DNA of 32,174 nt, taken from positions 1 to 32,174 of the forward strand of contig CBFGOI010000049.1 of the NCBI GenBank assembly GCA_965650335.1, read 5' to 3'. How positions within the stretch are numbered: position 1 is the stretch's first letter; each line of letters starts with the position of its first letter. Source of the stretch: Paradesertivirga sp965650335 (GTDB lineage Bacteria > Bacteroidota > Bacteroidia > Sphingobacteriales > Sphingobacteriaceae). Shown piece after piece: positions 24,581 through 32,133 of the stretch. The translations under genes were made by a program, and so were the position numbers. The notes below the pieces were generated by a model. The model had not been told where the DNA came from. It ran no database searches and was given only the letters and a program-made list of their open reading frames with translations.

Positions 24581-24793
24581 ATGGAACAAAAAAACAATCC
24601 GCTGCACGGCAAAACGTTGGAAATGATTTTAAATTATCTTGTAGAGCAATACGGATGGAAAGAACTGGCCCGACAGGTACGTATTAACTGCTTTATAAGT
24701 AATCCGAGTATAAAATCAAGCTTAACTTTCCTGCGTAAAACTCCCTGGGCCCGGCAAAAAATAGAGGAACTATATCTTAAATCCAATAAATAA
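24581..24793 (+). CDS. VF530 / DUF2132 family small protein
   Basis: 70 residues that match the DUF2132 family almost end to end: NNPLHGKTLEMILNYLVEQY, GWKELARQVRINCF, NPSIKSSLTFLRKTPWAR, KIEELYL. A structure is known for the Vibrio member VF530, with a proposed but unproven nucleic-acid role. Complete in length, single gene. Confidence 0.92.
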   Translation: MEQKNNPLHGKTLEMILNYLVEQYGWKELARQVRINCFISNPSIKSSLTFLRKTPWARQKIEELYLKSNK

Positions 24794-24863
24794 GCTCCAA
24801 ATACTCACTAAAATTTTACAAAATATATGTTCTGGTAAAGGGATATTTGCCTGACAAGAACAA

Positions 24864-26186
24864 ATGATGAGTAAAAAAACCGCCCTGCTGCTAAGCCTTC
24901 TATTCGTATCCGTTTCTGCACTTCCGTCAGCATATTATGTTGCTGTTGATGGGAGCGATCAGAATCCCGGAACCCTTAGACAACCCTTTGCCACCGTTCA
25001 AAACGCTCAACGCTTTGTAAACGCCGGCGACACAGTTTTTATACGCGGTGGTAAGTACATGATGCAGGAATCTCAAATCGCAAGAAAACAGGGTATTTAT
25101 TCGTACGTGACAGATTTAAATAAGAGTGGTAGCGAAAATGCCAGAATTAACTACTGGGCATATCCGGGAGAAACACCTGTGTTTAATTACACCAATGTGA
25201 AGCCTTCCACCCGGGTCATAGCGTTTTACGTATCAGGTTCTTATATTCATTTGAAAGGCTTAGAAGTTGTGGGTGTGCAGGTTACCCTTCCGAATCATAC
25301 GCAGTCAGAAAGTTTTGAAAATCGCGGAAGCAATAACATCTATGAACAACTCAGTATGCATGATAGCCAGGCCATCGGATTTTACCTGATATCCGGGTCA
25401 AACAACCTGATTCTGAATTGCGATGCCTATAATAATTACGACTACACCTCAGAAGGGGGAAAAGGCGGCAACAGCGATGGATTTGGCTGTCACGGGAAAA
25501 AAGGCGATGTAAACAACGTTTTTAGAGGATGCCGTTCCTGGTTTAATAGCGACGACGGCTATGATTGCATCAGCTCCTTTGAGCCTGTTGTATTTGAAAA
25601 CTGCTGGGCAATGTATAACGGATACTCTCCAGCATTTAAAAGTCTGGCAGATGGAAACGGATTTAAAGCAGGAGGCTATGGTGCCAGAGCAGTCAAGGAT
25701 CTTCCAAATCCAATACCAAGAAATACCATTCGCTTCTGCCTTGCTGTTCGAAATAAAGCAAATGGGTTCTACTCAAACCATCACCTTTCTGGTAGCAACT
25801 GGTATAATAATTCGGCCGCTTATAATGCCGTCAACTTTAATATGCTGAACAGGCTTGAAGACAACAAAACTGATGTTCCAGGATATGGACATGTCATCAA
25901 AAATAATCTGGGATTTATGGCGAAAAGTAAGGAAGTAGATAAATTGAATTTTGATCTGTCTGATATAAAATTCAATTATTTCAGTTTAGCAGTGACTGTT
26001 GATACAAAAGATTTCCTGAGTACTGACGAAGCAGAGCTTTTTAAACCCCGAAAAGCAGATGGGAGCTTGCCTTACACTAATTTCCTCCGCTTGAACAACA
26101 CTAGCGATCTGATTGACGCGGGAGTTTCTGTAGGTTTTCCTTATAAAGGCAAAAATCCTGACCTTGGTTATTTGGAGAGCAAATAA
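24864..26186 (+). CDS. secreted pectate lyase, polysaccharide lyase family 9
   Basis: 440 residues with signal peptide (to about residue 23), then a right-handed parallel beta-helix that opens YYVAVDGSDQNPGTLRQPF. The PL9 active-site region is complete: D205 (NSDGFG), D230, D231 and D234 (NSDDGYD) for calcium, and K268 (GNGFKAGG) as catalytic base, at the spacing of Pel9A of Dickeya (D209, D233, D234, D237, K273). It should cleave polygalacturonate by beta-elimination outside the cell. There is no SusC/SusD pair or other pectin gene beside it, so it is an isolated enzyme here. Confidence 0.88.
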   Translation: MMSKKTALLLSLLFVSVSALPSAYYVAVDGSDQNPGTLRQPFATVQNAQRFVNAGDTVFIRGGKYMMQESQIARKQGIYSYVTDLNKSGSENARINYWAYPGETPVFNYTNVKPSTRVIAFYVSGSYIHLKGLEVVGVQVTLPNHTQSESFENRGSNNIYEQLSMHDSQAIGFYLISGSNNLILNCDAYNNYDYTSEGGKGGNSDGFGCHGKKGDVNNVFRGCRSWFNSDDGYDCISSFEPVVFENCWAMYNGYSPAFKSLADGNGFKAGGYGARAVKDLPNPIPRNTIRFCLAVRNKANGFYSNHHLSGSNWYNNSAAYNAVNFNMLNRLEDNKTDVPGYGHVIKNNLGFMAKSKEVDKLNFDLSDIKFNYFSLAVTVDTKDFLSTDEAELFKPRKADGSLPYTNFLRLNNTSDLIDAGVSVGFPYKGKNPDLGYLESK

Positions 26187-26311
26187 TCAATAATTTTTCT
26201 CCGAATATCTCAAATGTTTTTCCTTGAAGTTGATTGACTCATCAATTGAAGACCGGACAATTGGAACAGTAATTGTATTAACAAAGAGATTTAAAATAAA
26301 ATCTATCAATT

Positions 26312-26755
26312 ATGGAAACTACTGAAGTAAAAAGAGAAGTACTGAACGACCTTGTTCAGATTAATAACGACAGGATTGAAGGCTATCAAAGAGCCATTAA
26401 AGAGTTGAAAAATGGTGATGCGGATTTAAAGGAGCTGTTTTCTAGTATGATATCGGAAAGCATCCAATACAAGTCACAACTCGTTTCTGCTGGTGCCGAA
26501 GCTGATAATGACACAACCAATAGCGGTAAAATTTATCGTGCCTGGATGGATGTAAAAGCTGTCTTTACAGGACATGATCGAAAAGCCGTTTTGTCTAATT
26601 GCGAATTTGGTGAAGACGCAGCACAAAAAGCATATAATACTGCACTTAATGAAGAAAATCTCCCTTCAGATATTAGAGCGTTACTTTCTCAGCAAAAACA
26701 AGCTCTGAAAGCCTCTCATGATAGAATTAAGATGCTACGCGATTTTCAAGATTAA
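26312..26755 (+). CDS. PA2169 family four-helix-bundle protein (DUF2383)
   Basis: 147 residues of amphipathic helix: LNDLVQINNDRIEGYQRAI, DLKELFSSMISES, then IYRAWMDVKAVFTGHDRKAVLSNCEFGEDAAQKAYNTAL, all signatures of the PA2169-type ferritin-like bundle. Metal-binding residues of true ferritins are not obvious. Members are usually stress-induced in Bacteroidota. The upstream gap has a TTGAT-N6-ATCAA repeat at 26230-26245. A strong terminator follows. Confidence 0.88.
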   Translation: METTEVKREVLNDLVQINNDRIEGYQRAIKELKNGDADLKELFSSMISESIQYKSQLVSAGAEADNDTTNSGKIYRAWMDVKAVFTGHDRKAVLSNCEFGEDAAQKAYNTALNEENLPSDIRALLSQQKQALKASHDRIKMLRDFQD

Positions 26756-26783
26756 TTTTCTTTTACAATTGTAGCAAATCCTT

Positions 26784-26814
26784 AAGCATAGTTTAAAAGC
26801 TATGCTTTTTTTTT
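26784..26814 (+). terminator. terminator of the PA2169 family gene
   Basis: Perfect 8-bp stem AAGCATAG / CTATGCTT, 8-nt loop, then a run of T. Confidence 0.85.
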
Positions 26815-26880
26815 GAATATCATGGAGATCAACTCTCCGCGCTAAAAAATAATGGATGAATTTAAATAAATAAAAAGCAT

Positions 26881-26937
26881 AAAAAAAGCCTTCAAACGGG
26901 GAGGATGAAGGCTTTTAACTAACCAATTATAAACCTG
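26881..26937 (-). ncRNA. small RNA candidate, copy 1 of a duplicated unit
   Basis: A compact minus-strand unit: promoter TATCTTTG (26941-26948) with TTTG at -33 (26967-26970, 18-bp spacer), a leader (CAGGTTTATAATTGGTTAG...) of about 20 nt, then a hairpin with 10-bp arms (26885-26894 / 26906-26915) and T7. The RNA loop is UCCUCCCCGUU, rich in C. No ATG frame. It is nearly identical to the unit at 27292-27348. Confidence 0.6.
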
Positions 26938-26940
26938 ACA

Positions 26941-26970
26941 CAAAGATACAATTTTTGTTATAATTCCAAA
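26941..26970 (-). promoter_or_regulatory. promoter of small RNA candidate 1
   Basis: TTTG, 18 bp, TATCTTTG: full Bacteroidota -33/-7 promoter. The spacer is conserved with that of copy 2. Confidence 0.6.
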
Positions 26971-27109
26971 AATTATTCAAAATAAATATTGAATTTTTAA
27001 CAGATCAACCCTTTCATTAACTAACAAATAACAAAAAGCTACGAGATAAGACATTAGAAAAGGAATGAGTTATTAATGAATATCTATAAAATTTCCAGGG
27101 ATAAGAAAC

Positions 27110-27162
27110 AAAAAAAACCTTTGCTGATTCAGCAAAGGCTAGATTATATTTGGATAGTTTGG
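27110..27162 (-). ncRNA. small RNA candidate 3, loosely related layout
   Basis: Minus strand: TTTG (27194-27197), 19 bp, TATATTTA (27167-27174, one mismatch to TAnnTTTG), an A/T-rich leader, then a hairpin (CCTTTGCTG / CAGCAAAGG) ending in T7. The order of parts equals copies 1 and 2 and the promoter is similar (ATTGTAT.TTT), but the hairpin is different. Weaker than the other two. Confidence 0.35.
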
Positions 27163-27291
27163 TTTTTAAATATACAATTTATTACGAAACTCCCAAAATA
27201 GAACGAAAAATAGATTGAAAATCAAAAGAGTCGTAATTAAAAACAAGAAAACTATAGTGCTACTAAGCTGATTTCGGGAAAGGCGTAAAAC

Positions 27292-27348
27292 AAAAAAGTC
27301 TTCAAACGGAGAGAATGAAGACTTTTTAACTAACCAATTATAAACCTG
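27292..27348 (-). ncRNA. small RNA candidate, copy 2 of a duplicated unit
   Basis: Same parts as copy 1: promoter TATCTTTG (27352-27359), leader identical from CAGGTTTATAATTGGTTAG on, and a hairpin with arms 27295-27304 / 27316-27325 and loop UUCUCUCCGUU. Against copy 1 the stem differs by a paired change (GCC/GGC to GTC/GAC), which keeps the base pair. That is evidence for selection on structure. Confidence 0.6.
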
Positions 27349-27351
27349 TTT

Positions 27352-27381
27352 CAAAGATACAAACTTTATGATAATTTCAAA
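27352..27381 (-). promoter_or_regulatory. promoter of small RNA candidate 2
   Basis: TTTG (27378-27381), 18-bp spacer, TATCTTTG (27352-27359). Confidence 0.6.
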
Positions 27382-27468
27382 AAATATTAAATGAAATTAT
27401 CAAGTTTATAGCCATGTAAAGCAAATGTTACATTTTTACAAATCCAATTAATAGTGCATCAATGAAAT

Positions 27469-27519
27469 AAAAGGCGAGAAAATCTCTTTCACTTTCCGAA
27501 AGAGATCTTCTCGCCTTTT
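27469..27519 (-). terminator. long terminator hairpin of the glycine-zipper gene
   Basis: Arms AAAGGCGAGAA and TTCTCGCCTTT extended inward by ATCTCTTTC / GAAAGAGAT, with a small bulge. It is about 27 bp past the stop of the gene at 27546 and ends in TTTTATTT on the minus strand. Confidence 0.8.
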
Positions 27520-27545
27520 CTACAAAACGTATAAATTATGATTGA

Positions 27546-28037
27546 TTATTGAATACGTCCTGTTCTTCTATCTTTATCCCTACCGATTACATAACCAGTT
27601 CCCGCGCCTATTAAACCACCAATTACCGCTCCTCTGGCGTCTTTCTTATCGATCAGGATTCCGGTAACTGCACCTGCACCAGCACCAATGGCGGCTCCTT
27701 TGGCAGCATGACTCCATCCTTTTTTTCTGGTAGCTTGTGGCTGAGAGTATGTATAAGTTTCTGACACCCCTTTAACGTAGGTACGTCTTCTTGGAGCAGA
27801 ATTAGACGCATAGATAACTCTTTCCCTTATTGGTTGAGCCTGTTGCAGAGCTAATATACGTTCTCTTTCTTCGGCTATTTCGGTTTCCTTAGCTTCTGCG
27901 CGTTGAAAACTATCAAGTTTTAAGCTATCGCGGATTTGTCTGAAAGCCTCTTGTCTTAATTGCGAACTCGTTTTCGAGTTGTTATTGCAAGCTGCGAATG
28001 TCGCGGCTATCGCAATAATCATTACGATTCTTTTCAT
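27546..28037 (-). CDS. glycine-zipper lipoprotein (YMGG-like)
   Basis: 163 residues. Lipoprotein signal with lipobox FAAC (C17); a charged helical region (about 20-70); a basic Ser/Arg/Tyr linker; then a glycine zipper (AAKGAAIGAGAGAVTGILID and GAVIGGLIGAGTGYVIGRDKD), which forms a membrane-inserted helical hairpin. Such proteins are common in the envelope of Gram-negative bacteria, with roles in envelope stability. Single gene with a strong terminator. Confidence 0.85.
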   Translation of the reverse strand: MKRIVMIIAIAATFAACNNNSKTSSQLRQEAFRQIRDSLKLDSFQRAEAKETEIAEERERILALQQAQPIRERVIYASNSAPRRRTYVKGVSETYTYSQPQATRKKGWSHAAKGAAIGAGAGAVTGILIDKKDARGAVIGGLIGAGTGYVIGRDKDRRTGRIQ

Positions 28038-28339
28038 ACTAAAAAATTATTATTGTGCGTGTGTATTATTTTTAACGCTCATATATAAGGCTTATTATAC
28101 ATTCTTAAATATGTCGCGTATAAAAAACACATTCAAAAACTGATCCAAACTTTTAAGATTACCTATAAAATGTCGAACAGATCTTAGAACCAGATACCCT
28201 CGGTCTAGCCATCATTTTGTGATCAGAAAAGGCCACAAGGACTGATGTCTTTATCAATTCGCTTTCTAACAAGACTCCAATTTATCCCTCTCCAAACCAA
28301 AAAAACCGCGGTTACTTTCCATTTATGCTAAGTAATTCT
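28038..28339. other. intergenic stretch without a recognisable gene
   Basis: The first half of the 489-bp gap between the glycine-zipper and the cold-shock-extension-like genes. I see no open frame with coding character, no repeat and no clear promoter for the leftward gene. Confidence 0.5.
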
Positions 28340-28526
28340 TACCTTTGTGATAACGGAATACAAAACACTATTCTTTTGGCTGCTAATCAAATTTGATTAA
28401 AAATTCACCACGTCGCTAATCCGTTGCCTCTCGGGAATTATTTCTAAACCAGCTCATCTTCTGTGCAAACGGGAAATATCTGAACTGAGGAAATCAGTGG
28501 AAGGAGAATAAATAAAAATTAATATC
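28340..28526 (+). promoter_or_regulatory. promoter and long 5' leader of the 61-aa protein gene
   Basis: TACCTTTG (28340-28347) is an exact -7 element and implies a leader of about 175 nt. The leader holds a perfect 16-bp palindrome TAATCAAATTTGATTA (28384-28399) and a small hairpin ACTGA-GGAAA-TCAGT (28484-28498) before AGGAG (28502-28506). Long structured leaders are typical of cold-shock mRNAs. Confidence 0.45.
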
Positions 28527-28712
28527 ATGGCGAAATCTCAGGCGACTTTCATGAAGAAGCAACTCGAAAAAAACAGGCAAAAAAAGAAAGAGGATAAAGA
28601 ACAACGCAAGTTAGATCGTCAACAGAATTCAACAGGTGGTGATTTGGAAAACATGATGGCTTATGTTAATGAATTCGGGGAAATAACCTCAACTCCTCCA
28701 GAAAAGAAATAA
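28527..28712 (+). CDS. small basic protein resembling the N-terminal extension of Bacteroidota cold-shock proteins
   Basis: 61 residues: MAKSQATFMKKQLEKNRQ, a Lys/Glu/Arg-rich helix, then GGDLENMMAYVNEFGEITSTPP. This is the pattern of the extension that precedes the cold-shock domain in many Bacteroidota proteins, where it is followed by an OB-fold. Here a stop codon and a terminator come directly after, so only the extension is encoded. It may be a stand-alone RNA-binding or regulatory peptide, or the remains of a larger gene. The terminator and leader speak for a functional small gene. The likeness is from memory of the family, without alignment. Confidence 0.75.
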   Translation: MAKSQATFMKKQLEKNRQKKKEDKEQRKLDRQQNSTGGDLENMMAYVNEFGEITSTPPEKK

Positions 28713-28731
28713 GTTATTAAAGCTTTATTAG

Positions 28732-28764
28732 AAGACCGCTACATATTGTGACGGTCTTTTTTTA
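28732..28764 (+). terminator. terminator of the 61-aa protein gene
   Basis: Stem AAGACCG / CGGTCTT with a 13-nt loop, followed by T7. Confidence 0.8.
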
Positions 28765-28772
28765 TGCCCTCT

Positions 28773-29636
28773 TTAAGCCCATAAATCTGCTGCTCCAATC
28801 AAAGTAGCATCGGGCCCCAAAATAGCTTGTCTAATCGGGATGTTGATATTTTTTTCAGCAAGACGATCTTTAACATGAGGAATAAACAGTTCCCATGCAT
28901 GGTTTTTGCCGCCTATAACAATCAGTTGCGGCTTGTACAAAGTAATTTGTTGGATTAAGAACTTAACAAAGTTTTCTCCATATTCATTAAAAACCAGTTG
29001 GCCTATTCCGTCATCTTGGGTTGCCAAATTAGCTAAATCACGGATATTGTCGATTTTCTTACCTGTAAATTCTTCATAACGCCTTGTAATCCATCCCACG
29101 CCTAAATAATCTTCAGCAATAGAGTCTTTAAATGGAACGTTCCAAAGCTTCAAATCTTCGGATTGACCGTCATGATACCTTGCTGTACCGAATCCGATAT
29201 TTAGTGTATAGCCAAGTATACTTGAAAAACCTCCTTGTGCGCAACCTGAATAGACCTCACCCTGCAACAAACATGCGCTATTATTTTTCATCAGAATATT
29301 TTTCGGAGAAATTCTCAATTCAGCAGCCAGTAGTTCTTTGACATTTAGACCGTACAGTGCTTCGAATTTATTCTGGTTTTTCATTAACGAAATGCCCTTT
29401 TCGTAATCGCAAGGACCCGTCATACCGATACCAATTTTAACAACAGAAATATTATTCAAATCTGCACATTTCTTAATGGCAGCCGCCCAGCCGCTAATGA
29501 TTTTTTCGGGAGAAGCGTGTGTATCCACATACTCGAATACGCAACTTTCGGGTATTACAAAATTCGTTTCCAGGTCAACCAATCCGACGTTAATACCAGG
29601 CGCTAATATTTCAGCTGCTAAAACATTACTATTCAT
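28773..29636 (-). CDS. ROK family protein with degenerate active site
   Basis: 287 residues of ROK fold: GIGMTGPCDYEKG, ILGYTLNIGFGTARYHDG, and the C-terminal strand KPQLIVIGGKNHAWELF. ROK members are sugar kinases or repressors. Three hallmarks are off: the phosphate-1 loop DxGGT is replaced by EILAPGI (9-15); the catalytic Asp of the N-D-x-N motif is N119 (KNNSA); and the zinc motif (GHxx plus CxCGxxGC) is missing. The protein therefore may not phosphorylate sugars and could be a sensor or scaffold. No helix-turn-helix is present, so it is not a NagC-type repressor. Confidence 0.75.
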   Translation of the reverse strand: MNSNVLAAEILAPGINVGLVDLETNFVIPESCVFEYVDTHASPEKIISGWAAAIKKCADLNNISVVKIGIGMTGPCDYEKGISLMKNQNKFEALYGLNVKELLAAELRISPKNILMKNNSACLLQGEVYSGCAQGGFSSILGYTLNIGFGTARYHDGQSEDLKLWNVPFKDSIAEDYLGVGWITRRYEEFTGKKIDNIRDLANLATQDDGIGQLVFNEYGENFVKFLIQQITLYKPQLIVIGGKNHAWELFIPHVKDRLAEKNINIPIRQAILGPDATLIGAADLWA

Positions 29637-29951
29637 ATTAAAGGTTTATAAACATTGCATTTCACTCAGAATAACAAAATAGACTTATTCTGGCAATAAT
29701 GAAGCACATACAAAATCTTTCATTTCGAATGATCTTATAATCCCCTCAATCGTATAAATTAAGCTTCGCTTAATACGAAGAACAAGAGAAAAGGATTCAA
29801 AAAAAACTTTGGGTCAAGCGGAAAAAAAAGAGAGTTTATTTCCAGCGTTATATTAACTTGCTATACATGAAACGCAATCATCAGGGGAAAATAGGATACT
29901 AATCCCTGAGGTCTGATAACCTGATCGAGATCCTAGACATTTGAAGTCTGT
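29637..29951. other. intergenic stretch of 315 bp without a recognisable gene
   Basis: A/T-rich spacer downstream of the lone receiver gene and upstream of the ROK gene, both leftward. A short inverted repeat AGGT-CTGATA-ACCT stands at about 29910-29923, without a T run. No coding frame or operator seen. Confidence 0.5.
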
Positions 29952-30323
29952 TTATTCAACTAATTGTAAATTATAGGCTTTTTCGACCAACATCGTTAAA
30001 CTGTCGAGATCAAAAGGTTTAGGCAAGGCCAAATCAGCACCTGCTCGTTTAGCTAGACTCTCAAAATCGTTGTTTGCAGTCAAGTAAATCACAGGAATTC
30101 GAAAAAATTCAGGGTGTCTTTTAATCTCTTGGGTAGCTTCAATCCCTCCCACGCCCGGAATCCAGTTGTCCATGATTATTACCGAAGGATTTGCATTCTC
30201 AACCTTATTAATAATATCATCCACATTATAGCTTTTGATCACATCCCAACCGGAATCTGTTAAGGCGTACTCAAGTATATCTAAGATATCTAAGTCATCA
30301 TCACACACAAGAATTCGCTTCAT
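29952..30323 (-). CDS. single-domain response regulator (CheY-like receiver)
   Basis: 123 residues that make up one receiver domain: acidic pair D8-D9-D10 (VCDDDLD), phosphoacceptor D52 (VIIMDNWIPG), T82 (YLTAN) and K102 (LPKPF). There is no output domain and no kinase next to it, so it likely works through protein contacts or as a relay step with a distant kinase. Note alanine-leucine before the lysine (ALPKP), usual for such stand-alone regulators. Confidence 0.9.
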   Translation of the reverse strand: MKRILVCDDDLDILDILEYALTDSGWDVIKSYNVDDIINKVENANPSVIIMDNWIPGVGGIEATQEIKRHPEFFRIPVIYLTANNDFESLAKRAGADLALPKPFDLDSLTMLVEKAYNLQLVE

Positions 30324-30478
30324 TAGAGTTTTGTAAGAGCCATTGATATTAATACCGTTAATTTCTATTTTTTGTTTTCATAACATGCAAAAACCATACC
30401 TCAATTTCTATAGAACTCTAAAAAACAAATATTTATGGGCAAAAAAAATATTTTTTTTCGGCAACATTCTTAAAAGAG

Positions 30479-30505
30479 TTTCCGTAGAAAAAACCCATAC
30501 GGAGG
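30479..30505 (+). promoter_or_regulatory. hairpin that would cover the Shine-Dalgarno site of the 66-aa gene
   Basis: TTTCCGTA (30479-30486) can pair with TACGGAGG (30498-30505), six Watson-Crick pairs and two G-U pairs with an 11-nt loop. The right arm contains GGAGG, 6 nt before the ATG at 30512. The folded form would hide it. Confidence 0.4.
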
Positions 30506-30511
30506 TTTACG

Positions 30512-30712
30512 ATGAACATAAAAGATATTAGAGAAACAAACCACTATGTTGTGTTTAGGATTGGTGCTGATACAGACATAAAAAATGGAAGAATTAAGAT
30601 GGTTGAAAAAGCGCTTAAATCGCTGGAAGAAAAAGAGGATTATATTGCCTGTCTGGCCCTTTTAGATGCTTTGCATTGCCAACAACCAGAAATCCAACAA
30701 GCTATTGCTTAA
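30512..30712 (+). CDS. small protein of unknown function with strong Shine-Dalgarno site
   Basis: 66 residues; MNIKDIRETNHYVVFRIGAD, then a helical half (KMVEKALKSLEEKEDYIACLALLDALH). No family recognised. It is supported as a gene by a GGAGG 6 nt before the ATG, which is rare in this genome, and by a hairpin right after the stop. Divergent from the lone receiver gene. Confidence 0.65.
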   Translation: MNIKDIRETNHYVVFRIGADTDIKNGRIKMVEKALKSLEEKEDYIACLALLDALHCQQPEIQQAIA

Positions 30713-30717
30713 TAGTT

Positions 30718-30744
30718 AAAGAAGCGACAAAATACCGCTTCTTT
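30718..30744 (+). terminator. hairpin after the 66-aa gene
   Basis: Perfect 9-bp stem AAAGAAGCG / CGCTTCTTT with a 9-nt loop. The T run is short, so efficiency is uncertain. Confidence 0.6.
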
Positions 30745-30829
30745 AAGAAAACAAGTTGCGACTCCGATTTATTAACTCGGGTCACCTTAATTTTTATTGC
30801 TAGTATCCGAAGTACTAACAAAGAACTAG

Positions 30830-31975
30830 TTACTGATTATTAGTAGGCTCTATATCATTGTCTACTTCCAGCTTTTCTTTTACTTCTTCAGTTTGTATAC
30901 GAAGTTCGGGGACATTCATTGGGCTCTCAGGTGGCAGTTCGTCACCTAGCAAGACTCCCCAATGTTTAAATATGGTAGATCTGTCGAAAGTTACTTTTAC
31001 TATAGCAATCAATGGCAATGATAAGAACATGCCTGAAATCCCCCCAATGCTACCTCCAATAAACACGCCTAATATCGCTGCTAGGGCATTTATTTTAACT
31101 TTTGAACCCACTATACGAGGCATCAGAATATTATTGTCGAGAAACTGAACAAAGGCAATAGTTCCCAGTACAGCAAGAATTGGCCAAAGTTCATCGGATG
31201 ATGTGAGTGTGAGCAGTACCCCAATCACATTGCCTATCAAAGCGCCTACATAAGGTATAAGATTAAGAAAGGCAAAAATTACCGCAATTAACAAGGCATG
31301 CTTAATACCAATAAGCAACAAAATTCCACCTAATAATACAGTAATGTATGTTATTTGGATTAACAGGCCCAATAAATAGCTTTTAATAATCACTTTGGTT
31401 TCGAGCATCGCCTCACGAACTTTTGCATGATTCTCTTCCGGAAACCACAAAAAGACAAAACGCACTAATAGATTTTTATAGAATAGGATCAGATAAATAT
31501 AAATTGGAAGCAGGCCCACAAAAATAAGAGTAGATGTTACTGATCCTGCCGCACCTGTAAGCAGATTACCTCCAAAATTCAACAGCTTATTGGCCTGCTC
31601 GTCTAATAATTTAACTTGTTCCTGCGTTGAAAAATCACTTATTTCATTAATCCATCGGCTTATTGAATTAAGATGTTTCCATACATTTTTCTTTATTTCG
31701 GGAAAATCTGCAATCAGGGAAGACACCTGCGAAGAAAAAAACCACACGACTCCGGCCACAGCAATTGCTATTAGAAGTATTGAAAGGAAAATTGAAAGTG
31801 CATTCGGAATTTTCCTTCGTTTAAAAAAGTTATACACCGGCAGTAACATAATACTTATGAAAAAAGCCATAAGCACGGGCATAATGATCTCTCTTCCGAT
31901 TACAATCAGATAACCAAGTAGTACAATTCCCAATAGTTCGATGGACCGACGAACGGTTACGGGCATTTCTCTCAT
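30830..31975 (-). CDS. AI-2E family (TqsA/PerM-like) membrane transporter
   Basis: 381 residues with about seven to eight membrane helices. The family pattern is present: paired N-terminal helices (IELLGIVLLGYLIVIG, IIMPVLMAFFISIMLLP), a long amphipathic middle region (about 85-150), then FAFLNLIPYVGALIGNVIG, QFLDNNILMPRIVGSKVKINAL and GGSIGGISGMFLSLPLIAIVKV. The C-terminal 45 residues are acidic and hydrophilic. The family was named after a proposed AI-2 exporter; many members act as ion/proton exchangers, so a quorum role should not be assumed. Confidence 0.9.
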   Translation of the reverse strand: MREMPVTVRRSIELLGIVLLGYLIVIGREIIMPVLMAFFISIMLLPVYNFFKRRKIPNALSIFLSILLIAIAVAGVVWFFSSQVSSLIADFPEIKKNVWKHLNSISRWINEISDFSTQEQVKLLDEQANKLLNFGGNLLTGAAGSVTSTLIFVGLLPIYIYLILFYKNLLVRFVFLWFPEENHAKVREAMLETKVIIKSYLLGLLIQITYITVLLGGILLLIGIKHALLIAVIFAFLNLIPYVGALIGNVIGVLLTLTSSDELWPILAVLGTIAFVQFLDNNILMPRIVGSKVKINALAAILGVFIGGSIGGISGMFLSLPLIAIVKVTFDRSTIFKHWGVLLGDELPPESPMNVPELRIQTEEVKEKLEVDNDIEPTNNQ

Positions 31976-32070
31976 ATGAATAATTTTGTAAACACGATTA
32001 GGGCTTCTTATCTGTTGATTATAAAAGGTAATGCGCCGGAAAAAGTTTTCAGGATAGTTTTAAAAGAAAA

Positions 32071-32105
32071 CACTCCAAGCTGTACCAGGGCCAAAGCTTG
32101 GAGTG
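32071..32105 (-). terminator. terminator of a leftward gene that begins beyond the window
   Basis: Perfect 11-bp stem CACTCCAAGCT / AGCTTGGAGTG with a 13-nt loop and TTTTCTTTT on the minus strand. Confidence 0.75.
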
Positions 32106-32133
32106 AAAATTTTGTCTCATTAAAACTGTAAAA

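Noticed and set aside
26230..26245. TTGAT-N6-ATCAA before the PA2169 family gene
   Set aside because: The half-site spacing differs by 2 bp from FNR boxes and from the palindromes of the centre region; no consistent -7 element.
27166..27354. Minus-strand frame of 62 codons with a hydrophobic stretch
   Set aside because: It starts with a TTG inside the -7 element of small RNA copy 2 and reads through the terminator hairpin; the matching region of copy 1 has no equivalent frame.
26881..27381. Repeats considered as a CRISPR or REP-type array
   Set aside because: Only two copies 411 bp apart, with conservation that follows promoter, leader and terminator order; no regular spacers.
28384..28399. 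TAATCAAATTTGATTA palindrome considered as an oxygen operator
   Set aside because: It lies downstream of the likely transcription start and lacks the TGA-N6-TCA core in the right orientation; more likely a leader structure.
30343..30531. Plus-strand frame of 62 codons
   Set aside because: A/T-driven, no ribosome site, and it overlaps the better supported 66-aa gene that has GGAGG and a terminator.
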